Source: Dyadobacter sp. (GTDB lineage: Bacteria; Bacteroidota; Bacteroidia; Cytophagales; Spirosomataceae). From it: DNA of 64,000 nucleotides. The first letter of the stretch is position 1; each line of letters opens with the position of its first letter. The stretch spans positions 79,303 to 143,302 of the forward strand of contig NZ_JAGIAS010000004.1 in assembly GCF_017744695.1 (NCBI RefSeq), in the 5' to 3' direction. Position numbers and translations under genes: made by a program. Positions 39,811 through 49,482 of this stretch are shown here, in pieces. The notes under the pieces are model-generated. The model made no database searches, was not told where the DNA came from, and saw nothing but the letters and a program-made list of their open reading frames with translations.

Positions 39811-40917
39811 TTATCTATTTGTGTTTATACGCTCCAAACTATCAACTCTTTCACCCAATCTCTTCATCTCTATTTGCTGACGTTCGATGATTTTGTTTTG
39901 ATTAATTAGATATAATGTGAGCTCTTCTATTTTTTCTTGCTGGATTCGGGCAATATCGCCTAAATCTAAACCTTGTTCTTCAACTGTTTTGGCTGACGGG
40001 ACATTTGGCAAGTGCCCTTTTTCTAGAATGAATGCCTCAACCTCTGGTAGGTTTTTCAAGACATAATCACCCTTAAAAACGTAGTCTGCCCAGCCGGTCC
40101 GTACCCGGACTTGTTCAGCCAAGATTCCACCTTTCACATATAATTTATAGTTGCTGATATTTGCACTTCCAATTGAATCTGGAAAATTGGCGGTACCAAT
40201 TGATGTTTTTCCGTTGAGGGTTAGTTTGGTCGTTGCAAAATCTCCATAAATAAGCGGTGTTGTAGTATTTGAATTGGCAATGTATAGTTTATTACTACCA
40301 AGCTCCTGTCCACCAGCGTAGTACCCAAGAAAAACGTTTCCTGACCCGGCAACATTAGTAAAACCGGCCCTATTGCCCAACATGGTATTATAGTTTCCAG
40401 CGGTATTCGGTGAACCTGCGTGTGCACCAATCAATACATTACGTGTACCGGTAGTGTTGGCATAGCCTGTATAGTATCCCAAGTATGTATTGTTCTCCCC
40501 AGTTGTTGTTGAGTATCCTGAAAGGTTCCCAAAGAAACTATTCGTTCCTCCGGTAGTTGTGGAATAACCGGTGCGAGAGCCAAAGAAACTATTCCCTGTC
40601 GAACTGGTGCTGGAATAGCCTGACTGATGCCCAAAATAGTTGTTACTAATACCTGTCGAATTCAAATAGCCCGATTCAGCACCATAAAATGAATTTCTAT
40701 CCCCTGTGGTCGTATGTCCGGCATTGTAACCAACGTATGTCCCATTGGCTCCACCTGTTCCCGCGCCTGACCCATCGTAGGTAACAGTTCCGGAAAAACT
40801 CTGCATCCTTGCAGAACGAGCAGAATCGGGGTTGATTACCTTGGTCTGCCCATACATGACATTTGCTGACAGAAATAAAAACGAGGGCAGTACAAGCTTA
40901 CGCATTATTTTTTTCAT
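39811..40917 (-). CDS. secreted repeat protein: about eight 17-aa Gly/Asn/Thr repeats plus C-terminal coiled coil
   Basis: ORF 39811..40983, signal peptide from MKKIMRKLVLPSFLF at 40917; repeats such as NSFFGNLSGYSTTTGEN / NTYLGYYTGYANTTGTR. Confidence 0.85.
   Translation of the reverse strand: MKKIMRKLVLPSFLFLSANVMYGQTKVINPDSARSARMQSFSGTVTYDGSGAGTGGANGTYVGYNAGHTTTGDRNSFYGAESGYLNSTGISNNYFGHQSGYSSTSSTGNSFFGSRTGYSTTTGGTNSFFGNLSGYSTTTGENNTYLGYYTGYANTTGTRNVLIGAHAGSPNTAGNYNTMLGNRAGFTNVAGSGNVFLGYYAGGQELGSNKLYIANSNTTTPLIYGDFATTKLTLNGKTSIGTANFPDSIGSANISNYKLYVKGGILAEQVRVRTGWADYVFKGDYVLKNLPEVEAFILEKGHLPNVPSAKTVEEQGLDLGDIARIQQEKIEELTLYLINQNKIIERQQIEMKRLGERVDSLERINTNR
40312..40746 (-). repeat. 51-bp (17-aa) tandem coding repeat array
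   Basis: NSFYGAESGYLNSTGIS, NNYFGHQSGYSSTSSTG, NSFFGSRTGYSTTTGGT, NSFFGNLSGYSTTTGEN, NTYLGYYTGYANTTGTR, NVLIGAHAGSPNTAGNY, NTMLGNRAGFTNVAGSG. Confidence 0.85.
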
Positions 40918-41894
40918 TATTGGAAATTGGTTAATTATTTCCCCTACTCTGTTGAAGGTTTTTCGGGATTCACCTTTAAACAATTAAGAATCTGATGAAA
41001 TATTGGAAGCTTTTGTTGATATAGCTCATCTCTTCCTCCTAAATCAATCTCATTCAACTAAGGAGCTTTCAATTTTCATAACACTAGTAACCGATGAAAG
41101 GTACTTCACTTTTTTCATAAAGCAAGCATTAATATTAATATCGCACTAATAACACTATTTTATAATGATTAACTGTCGTTTTACAAAAAATATAATTTCA
41201 TAAAAATTTTTCTATAAGTAGGCGTGTATCACTCATTTTCTTTTAAGTGATTTTTCTTTAAAGAAGTGCTACATACTGATTACATGATCAGAATCAAGAA
41301 ATATATTGTAGAACCTTGCGGAACACAATTCAAGTAACAAGAACATATATTATCGGTTAGTCATTCTATTTGTTCTATACAAAGGTTCACATCTATAGTG
41401 ACAGAGCCTTGCCAGGTTGTCATTTGTTAGAAGGGAGCTGGAAAAAGTCCAAACTTTTACTTTTTCACTTGCACGTGGTGAAAGAGGATATAAACCAGAA
41501 AGTGGGCTGGTTATTCGGATGGTAAATTTTATATTAAAGGTGAAAATTTGTTCTTCAACCCCAAGCATCTTTTTTAAGACAGGATTTCAGCTATGCATTC
41601 CAGATTCTTTCCAATACCTGGTACTCCGATCTTGTTTTCAAGTAGGTGGTGGATACAGCCTCCAGAACTTTTGACTGATCGTGCAAACCGCTCTGAGATT
41701 TCTTAACCCCTCCCTCAGAAGCACCCGCCAATAAACTAGCCCTGTTTACTGAGAAGTAAAAGCAAATCCCGTACGAATGATTTCAGTCCATGTAGCAATT
41801 TGTACTAATAATTCACAGAACTCCTTACAATTCCTTCCCCTGCCCGCATCGACATTTGTAGAAGCTGTTTTGGCTATCACTTAACATCGCTTTT

Positions 41895-43659
41895 ATGAAA
41901 AAACATTACATCCTGGCGGGCTTCCTGGAGCTCGCCGCTGCGCCCGGTTTTGCACAAGTAAAAATCGGCGCCGCAGGTGCCCCCGACGCCAGCGCTACGC
42001 TGGAAGTAACCGGCGGCGCCGGCAATAACAAAGGTTTGCTCCTGCCCGCCTCACTACCGCGCAACGCAACGCCATCACCAACCCCGCCAAAGGACTTCTC
42101 ATCTTCAACACAACGACCAACGAAATTCAGACGAACACAGGAACTCCTGCTACACCGGTTTGGTCTACAACCCCTGCTGCGGGTTGGAACATCTCGGGTA
42201 ATGCAGGTACCAACCCCGCAACGAATTTCATCGGAACTACCGACAACCAGCCGCTGGTTGTCCGCGCGAACAATGCGGAGGCGGCGCGTGTATTGGCAAA
42301 CGGCCGCGTCGGCATCGGTGTAGTTGCGCCCGAGACAAAGCTGCATGTAGTAGAACCCGATGAAGTTGCCCTCCGGGTGAGTTCCGCCAATACCAAAAAG
42401 ATAAGCTTTCAGCTTGGAAACAAGCTGGCATGGCATTTCCCGCAGACAGTAGTGGTAACCTGGGCGTTGGCATTGCCGGACCAAAAACAAAAATGCAGCT
42501 AAACGGAGGTATTCTGCGCAACCGGGATAAAAACATCGCCCACGCGAATGGAACGTACATCGTGTGGAGCACCGTGCGCGACAACATTGGAGAAACGGAG
42601 TTCATCAATTATAAGGGTACCGGTACAGGCGGGTTCCGCTTCTATAATGTCAGTCCCCAGGGCTCAACTGGCACCGCAAGTTTCCCCGATAACGACATCG
42701 CCTTCATCAATACTGACGGAACTTACAACAACGTATCCGACAAACGCGTCAAAACGAATGTTAACATCATCGAAAACGGCCTCGCGAAAGTAATGGCCAT
42801 GCGCCCGGTGTCCTATGATTTCCACCTCGGAAGAACGCTCAGAAACGGCGTGGTGAAATTTACCGAGAATGACAAAACGGTGAACCGAATCGGCTTCCTC
42901 GCACAGGAATTGGAGAAAGTTGGGCCGGAAGCTGTGCTCGTGCCGAAAGATCCAGCCAACGAGCTTTACAATGTAGCGTACTCCACCTTGATTCCCGTAC
43001 TCACCAAAGCCATTCAGGAACAACCGGCAGAAATCGAAAAACTTAAAGCGCAACTGGTGGCTTATGAGCACGGCTACCTGAGCTTTCAGAACAACGGCTA
43101 CTAGACCAGTACGGGAAGCCTCGACCTGTTCGGCGCCTCGGGAGCGCTGACAATCAGCGGCTCGGCCGCACCCGGTTTCCACAATCTGCAATTCCAAAAT
43201 GGAAATACCGTGGCGCTTACCAACGCATCGCATTTTGAGGTACAAAGAAGCAGCGACGCCAAAAATTTTGAGCCCATCGGAAATGTCGGCGCAAAGGGTG
43301 AAAGCAAGGTCCTTATCAATTATACATTTTCAGACAAGGCACCGCTACCCAACACCAACTACTACCGGTTGAAGCAGGTCGATCTGGATGGCACGTATTC
43401 TTTTTCAAAGACGATTTCCATACTGTCCGACGCCGGGATCACGATCAGTGTTTATCCTAATCCGGCGACCGAGGTATTGAATGTCGAATCCGGCACACCG
43501 GTAAAATCATTGGAAGTATTCAGGGCCAACGGCTCGAAGGTGCAAGGGATCGTGCAGGCTTCAGGAACGAATTTTCAGAAGATCGACCTTCATAACCAGC
43601 CTCCCGGAATCTACGTGCTGATGGTCAATGGCCAAAGTTTCAGGGTACTGAAAAATTAG
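41895..43659 (+). pseudogene. tail-fibre-domain T9SS protein, disrupted by two -1 frameshifts and one in-frame stop
   Basis: ORFs 41895 (frame 0), 42293 (frame 2), 42430 and 43210 (both frame 1) read as one protein: signal peptide ... RNAITNPAKGLLIFNTTTNEIQTNTGTP ... SDKRVKTNV ... IGFLAQELEKV ... T9SS sorting tail ISVYPNPATEVLNVES. Confidence 0.85.
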
Positions 43660-43724
43660 TTTTACAAAGATTAAAAACACAATTTATCCAGCGACATTTG
43701 GGACTTATTTGATGTAAGCCTCGA

Positions 43725-44861
43725 ATGTCGCTGATTTTATGTGCAATGATGGCATTCGCAGCCAGGCAGCCTTCTTTTTCAGACCAAACACTTGTGAACA
43801 AAATCATCACTCCGATTCCACAAACCAAACAACATTTCGAAATACTCGACGGATTGAGGGGCGTCGCCGCATTGGCCGTTGTCCTATTTCATTTTATGGA
43901 ATGGATCTATACCAATCCCGAAAAAAACTTTATCGGGCATGGTTTCCTGGCTGTTGATTTCTTCTTTTGCCTTTCAGGATTTGTAATCGCTTACGCCTAC
44001 GACGATCGCATGGCAACAATGGGCCTTCGCAAATTTTTCATTGCCCGGATCATCAGGCTGCATCCGCTGGTTATCGCAGGATCGGTGCTAGGCTTATTAG
44101 CATTCCTGTTCGACCCGTTTGGCGGCCATCCTGACTCGTATAGCACAGGCAAAATCGCCCTCGCATTCCTTTGCTCCCTATTTCTTGTTCCACTCCCGGT
44201 AATTGCCGATCGCGCATTTAACCTGTTCAGTTTCAATGCACCGGCATGGTCATTATTCTGGGAATATATTGCCAATATCGCTTACGCATTCGTGCTTCAT
44301 CGGATTGCCCGCAGTTACCTGCTCCTGCTGACCATACTTTCCGCGGTCACGCTTTGCTTTGTCGCTTACCGTTCGGGCAATTTACTGGGCGGGTGGAGTG
44401 GGCCTACCTTTTGGGACGGAGCCGCCCGCGTCTCGTATTCCTTTTTGGCAGGATTGCTTATTCAACGTTCCAACTGGATCATCCGAAACAAGCTTGGATT
44501 TATCGGCCTGAGCATATTACTGTTGCTGGCCTTCGTAATGCCGTTTTCCAAATGGAACTGGGTATCCGAACCTTTGGTGGTACTGTTTTACTTTCCCTTG
44601 CTGATAGCCTTGAGCGCGGGGACTACCTTTCCTCGCTTGAAAGAGGTTTGCGCATTTTCGGGGAAGATTTCCTACCCGTTGTACATGACGCATTATGCTG
44701 CGCTATGGATGTTCGGTAATTACTATACGACTCATAAACCCGACAACACGCAATTAACGCTCATTATTGTGAGTGGAATAATCCTATTGATCGGGGCGGC
44801 GTATCTGGTGATGGTGGTTTTTGACACGCCTGCGAGGAAGTATTTAAACGGTAAAAGATAG
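43725..44861 (+). CDS. acyltransferase 3 family membrane protein (OafA-like)
   Basis: FEILDGLRGVAALAVVLFHFMEW and FLAVDFFFCLSGFVIAYAY motifs. Confidence 0.9.
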   Translation: MSLILCAMMAFAARQPSFSDQTLVNKIITPIPQTKQHFEILDGLRGVAALAVVLFHFMEWIYTNPEKNFIGHGFLAVDFFFCLSGFVIAYAYDDRMATMGLRKFFIARIIRLHPLVIAGSVLGLLAFLFDPFGGHPDSYSTGKIALAFLCSLFLVPLPVIADRAFNLFSFNAPAWSLFWEYIANIAYAFVLHRIARSYLLLLTILSAVTLCFVAYRSGNLLGGWSGPTFWDGAARVSYSFLAGLLIQRSNWIIRNKLGFIGLSILLLLAFVMPFSKWNWVSEPLVVLFYFPLLIALSAGTTFPRLKEVCAFSGKISYPLYMTHYAALWMFGNYYTTHKPDNTQLTLIIVSGIILLIGAAYLVMVVFDTPARKYLNGKR

Positions 44862-44929
44862 TTGCTCACCTGATGAAATTAATGAGTCATACTGCTCACC
44901 AACCGCCTCGAATGTCTGCACGGCATATT

Positions 44930-47900
44930 TCATTCTCTTGTCATAATCACTTTACCCGTTTTTATGTCAGTTATGCCCCCCTCGCTTCCCAAAAGAATTA
45001 CTTTATAATAATACAGGCCAGCAGCAATATCCGGCCGGGCCCAGTACCACTCTATAACCGAAGATAAATCAGAAACCTCCACGGGATTGTCTTCAATTAT
45101 ATTTCCCCACTGATTATAAATAACATATCGGACCGATTTCAATTGCGACAGGCCAGCCGCCTTCAACTCAAATCGTAAGTACGAAGTGGCGGGATTCGGG
45201 CTAACGACCAGGCTGTGCTGCATTTCTTCTGCCGTGGCAATTTCAAAATACATACGATATGGCTGGGTTACTTCATTGCCTGACAAGTCCCTCGCATCGA
45301 CCATCATTTCATATTTTCCCGGCCCCAACGTAGTTAAATAGTCGAATACCAACTCTCTGCTTCCCATTGCCTGCATTTTGATAGTATTGCCGGCATAAGT
45401 GATTCTTTCAAAATCACAGTCGTCATTCTTGCAGGGCTTTATAAAAATATCGACGAGCGTCGTGTCGGGAGAAAGCACTCGGTCGTCGTTAAGCGAAATG
45501 CGAAAAGATGGATTGGACGACATTAATTCGGCTTGTTTGAGGAAGCGCCCGTTGGTTTTTATCGTCAGAATTGGAGGAATATTGTCCTTTGACGATTTGT
45601 TGGAGAACATATTTTTGTCCTTCACCAAATTCCAGTCCACATGCAATTCCGCAACATTATTGTCGCGGGTAAGTTCTTTCAAAGTCTGTCCCGGGTCGAT
45701 TTGCGCCTTGACCGATTTCAGATCTTTTTTATTCGGAAATGATATTTTCAGAATTTGCTGAGATGCAAAGGCATTTACATTGACCTTCCTGACATTCGCC
45801 CCCGTGACACCCGAGCAGACAACTTCCAGCGGTATGACCTGCCCTTTCGCAAATCTGCCGAAATTCGCCAATTCAATAGTCAGTCTCAGCGAATCCGATT
45901 GTCCTATCGTCTTATTCACCGAATCGGAAAACAATGTAATGCCGTCCTCTGTTCCGATGGAATAGTCGGGTTCAGCGGCAGTAAGTAGCCGCAATGCAGG
46001 ATCGCCTTGCAGCAACGATTGGTGCACATAGGCGATATTGTACTGATCTTTGTATTTGGACAAAATGTCGTTGGCCACCGCCAGCTGAATTTTGCCAATC
46101 GGCAGGTTCGCCGTAGCCGGATTCTCAAACATGTGATGATAGAGTGAATTGAGATATGTAATCCCCGGGCTCACGAAGCTCTCATACGAACTGGCAATAA
46201 CCGCAATGGCGCCGCGATCTGGTGCTACGAGCCAGTCGAGCGAAAGCGTAATCCGGTCGGCCGCCTTGGGATTGGCTGGTGCCGGGTTGAACCGGTTACA
46301 GAATACATTCCCCACCCCACAACCATTGAAATACATCACCGGGTATTTGTTCAAATTGTGGTACCCTCTGTCTGCATCCCTGACATGGCCGATATTAGGA
46401 TCCGTGATAATCGTTGAGCCATGCCCGAAAAATGTGATCATTCCCACGCCCTCATTTAGGTCTGCTGCAATGTCCACGGGTTCCACTTCCTCGGTCGGCT
46501 GATGTTTCGCGTAGGACTTCACTGTTCCACCAAAAAAACCTTTTTGCACCGCCGGTTCCAAGGCATGCAGATAATCGCGCAGCTGAATGATTTCGCTCGT
46601 CGTTTTGCCTCCGCTCAAATGAAGTACCTTCTTGCGCCAGCCCGACTCCTCGGGCGCAGCCGCCTCGTAAGCCTTCACTTTTTGAAGGTAATCGGTGATA
46701 TTCTGGTTGGTCACAGCCGAAAGCCTCCCAACCGGTATCACTGGCGCATTGACCGCCCCTCCCGCTATTCCCTCCACGAGTAGCGCATCTGAACCGGGAA
46801 AGCCTATGGTAGGGACTTCGTCCGGTATTTCCCTCACCATGCGCTCATTTTGGGTAATTGATTTGCCGATCAGGAACAGGTATTTGTCCTTGCTCCCTCC
46901 CGAAAGCATATAGGACATGAATCTCTTAATCGCGACAGGGCTTGGCTCGCCGTAGTTAAACTGGTTATAAATATCCTGTATTTCAAAAATCGCAGGTTTG
47001 AAACTTCCTCCCGTGGATGACGCACGGTAATCGGCGTAGCTCTTTGCGCCCGAAAGGAGCGCTTTTGTTGTAATGATGATGAAATTAGCCGGTTTAGGGT
47101 CGTGAATTGTCATCTGCACTTCACGTATATTCTGTGGGCTAACCTCGGTCATTTCGGTCGTAGCGAGGACCATCTGTTTTTTCCCGGTCAGGCGGGGCAG
47201 CACGAGATTATCTCCCGACCTTTTCAGTATGACGGGATTATCCGAATCGGAAATATCGATGAATCTAAACTGGTAGGGAACGTCCTTCGCGGGTATTTGG
47301 CTCCATTTGTCCGCGCCAGGATCGAATCTAAACTCCTTCGTCGGCTGGCTACCGATCTTAATGACCTGAGGAAAATCGAGGGTGTAATAGGTGAGCGAAA
47401 ACCAGTTCCGGGGTTCGCTCGCGACGGATCGGATTACCAGCATGCCTTTTTGATTGGCATCCATATCTTCCGCTTTTATTTCCAACGTACATTCAGCCGG
47501 GCCGAAACCGGAATTATTCAATGTCTTCGCCAACCGCAGCGCATTCTTGTTCTTTCCGATGAACAGCTCAAACTTCCGGTCATTCTTGCTCCGTCCATGT
47601 AGCATCAGCCTGATCACGGGAAGTTGCATATTCCGGACCAAATCATTCAGTTTAAAATCAACCACTATTTCTTTGCCCTCTTCTCCCTTGCACACGGTGC
47701 CTGTCCTGCTCGCACCCAGTTCGAAATAACTGTTGAAGAAACCCGGGTTAATCGCATATTTGGTTCCCAGCGAATATTCTTGCTGAAAAACCGTGGTGCT
47801 TACTTCCCGATGTAGCGTCAGTACAGGCACCGATGCATCGCCAGGCCGGACAGCCACGTCCGCCCTCTTGCCCAACCTATCGCCCACAGTCAAAAAATAC

Positions 47901-48268
47901 GCGCTTTCGTCCGAATACATACTGAAATACGGATTCACCCGCGAGCTCATGGGGCGGTAGAGCAGCGAGTCGCTTGCGCCATCGTTCGGAACGGCGTAGA
48001 AAATGATTTCCTGGTTTGCCGTACTAATAATGGAGACCTCTTTGCCCCGGTGCCACACCTGAAATTTCTCAGGGGAGCCGGTGGGAAAATCCTTAGGCAA
48101 GGAGGAAAACGCGACCCGGTGCAAACCTTTTTTAAGGATTCCGATTCTGACGTAAGGCTTATTGTAATCGATCCAGCTATTGGCATATGGGGCCGTCCAC
48201 TGGGCTTGTAGTTGATAACCGACCAGCAACGCCACAATAAGTAGCGCGTGCGTTTTGAAGTACCGCAT
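44930..48268 (-). CDS. C25-family cysteine peptidase, PorU2-like T9SS protein
   Basis: FFGHGSTIITDPN (His) and YPVMYFNGCGVGNVFCN (Cys) of C25 peptidases; C-terminal SPNPATSYLRFEL sorting-like domain. Confidence 0.87.
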   Translation of the reverse strand: MRYFKTHALLIVALLVGYQLQAQWTAPYANSWIDYNKPYVRIGILKKGLHRVAFSSLPKDFPTGSPEKFQVWHRGKEVSIISTANQEIIFYAVPNDGASDSLLYRPMSSRVNPYFSMYSDESAYFLTVGDRLGKRADVAVRPGDASVPVLTLHREVSTTVFQQEYSLGTKYAINPGFFNSYFELGASRTGTVCKGEEGKEIVVDFKLNDLVRNMQLPVIRLMLHGRSKNDRKFELFIGKNKNALRLAKTLNNSGFGPAECTLEIKAEDMDANQKGMLVIRSVASEPRNWFSLTYYTLDFPQVIKIGSQPTKEFRFDPGADKWSQIPAKDVPYQFRFIDISDSDNPVILKRSGDNLVLPRLTGKKQMVLATTEMTEVSPQNIREVQMTIHDPKPANFIIITTKALLSGAKSYADYRASSTGGSFKPAIFEIQDIYNQFNYGEPSPVAIKRFMSYMLSGGSKDKYLFLIGKSITQNERMVREIPDEVPTIGFPGSDALLVEGIAGGAVNAPVIPVGRLSAVTNQNITDYLQKVKAYEAAAPEESGWRKKVLHLSGGKTTSEIIQLRDYLHALEPAVQKGFFGGTVKSYAKHQPTEEVEPVDIAADLNEGVGMITFFGHGSTIITDPNIGHVRDADRGYHNLNKYPVMYFNGCGVGNVFCNRFNPAPANPKAADRITLSLDWLVAPDRGAIAVIASSYESFVSPGITYLNSLYHHMFENPATANLPIGKIQLAVANDILSKYKDQYNIAYVHQSLLQGDPALRLLTAAEPDYSIGTEDGITLFSDSVNKTIGQSDSLRLTIELANFGRFAKGQVIPLEVVCSGVTGANVRKVNVNAFASQQILKISFPNKKDLKSVKAQIDPGQTLKELTRDNNVAELHVDWNLVKDKNMFSNKSSKDNIPPILTIKTNGRFLKQAELMSSNPSFRISLNDDRVLSPDTTLVDIFIKPCKNDDCDFERITYAGNTIKMQAMGSRELVFDYLTTLGPGKYEMMVDARDLSGNEVTQPYRMYFEIATAEEMQHSLVVSPNPATSYLRFELKAAGLSQLKSVRYVIYNQWGNIIEDNPVEVSDLSSVIEWYWARPDIAAGLYYYKVILLGSEGGITDIKTGKVIMTRE

Positions 48269-48515
48269 ATCTTCAGGAATATCTGATGAACCCTCAATAA
48301 AGCATGGCTTGAAGATTCTATCTGCTTCGGTCCAGCAAGCGTGGCGTATGGATTAGCGACTGGATTTCTGCGTCGCCCGGCATATGTCGTAGTTTTGTTG
48401 AAATATTTCTACCAGCAGATTCGGCGGAGGTATTTTGCGCCATGCCCTTTGAAAACGCATCATTTCTGGCACAGGATTTGATTTCCACCTTCCTGCATAA
48501 ATCAATTCAAGACCA

Positions 48516-48800
48516 ATGGACACTTTTAAGTTTATGAAGGACGACTGGGTAAAAGAAAAAGGCGGCAGCCAGCTTATGCAGGTTGACGAGTACCAGATCG
48601 TCGAGACCGGGGCTGATCATAACGGATCGACCACGCTTCCTGCCACCCGGCGGGTATTCAGTGGAAAGGTTTGGTGTACATGGGTCAATAAAAACAAAGC
48701 GGTGATTACACAGCCGTTTTGGGAAGACGATCTGGAACCTGCTACACACCGGCAGCTGACCGACCATTACACCTATTCCTCCCTTAATCACACGCACTAA
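48516..48800 (+). CDS. conserved-looking small hypothetical protein
   Basis: 94 aa ORF followed by a terminator; no family recognised. Confidence 0.6.
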   Translation: MDTFKFMKDDWVKEKGGSQLMQVDEYQIVETGADHNGSTTLPATRRVFSGKVWCTWVNKNKAVITQPFWEDDLEPATHRQLTDHYTYSSLNHTH

Positions 48801-48837
48801 TTCCTGAATCCCTTTACTCGTCTCGAAACTAAACACC

Positions 48838-48865
48838 AAAGCCCGGAATCACTCCCGGGCTTTTT
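48838..48865. terminator. bidirectional terminator between convergent genes
   Basis: aaagcccgg aatcactc ccgggcttttt. Confidence 0.85.
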
Positions 48866-48883
48866 CAGTTTGGCCTTCTCTTA

Positions 48884-49273
48884 TCAGGGCTTTCCCGCAG
48901 GATCGGTTTGCGGCTTCACCGAAGTAGTATCATCGGTTTCAGCAGTTCCTTTGCGGTTTTTCCGACGCTCCGAGCGCTCTTTCCGCTTGTCATCGGTAGG
49001 CATCAGCGTATCGTGAATGACCGCGCCCGAGCTTTTTTGTCCTTTAATAAGCGTATCCTCAGACGGAATCTGAGCGGGGCGGGCCGGTGATTGCGGCGAA
49101 TTGAATTCCGGCTTCGTTTCAGGCGCTGTCGTCGGAACAGGACTTTGCGGTACTGGCTGTGGCACAGATGGTTCCGGCGTCACCGGATTCTGTGCCAATG
49201 CCCCTGTAATTCCCAGGAGCATTGTGAATATGCATGCAAGGTATTTCATGGTCCAAGCTGGTTTAGTGAACAA
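48884..49273 (-). CDS. secreted proline/threonine-rich hypothetical protein
   Basis: Signal peptide (YLACIFTMLLGITGALAQ) then PVTPEPSVPQPVPQSPVPTTAPETKPE low-complexity. Confidence 0.6.
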   Translation of the reverse strand: MFTKPAWTMKYLACIFTMLLGITGALAQNPVTPEPSVPQPVPQSPVPTTAPETKPEFNSPQSPARPAQIPSEDTLIKGQKSSGAVIHDTLMPTDDKRKERSERRKNRKGTAETDDTTSVKPQTDPAGKP

Positions 49274-49482
49274 AAACTACCTATACTATGGCGGCTATCT
49301 GCACTAAAAGCATTCCAGAACCCTTCGTTATGCCCAGGCTTCCAATGGCCTCCTCCGCAGGAAATTCCGGATGTCTCGTCCACAAAATGCGTAGCGATAT
49401 ACCCAAAATGGGCGACGCTCCATTGGATAAGTGAAACTTTAAAAATCAGTCACCATATTCGAAGTACTTCGTAGCCCGACTA

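Noticed and set aside
40312-40746. Possible CRISPR array because of regular spacing
   Set aside because: The 51-bp period is coding and diverged, with no identical repeats or unique spacers and no cas genes.
41417-41674. 85-aa ORF in the AT-rich gap
   Set aside because: No recognisable motifs and no supporting context; could be a remnant but cannot be supported.
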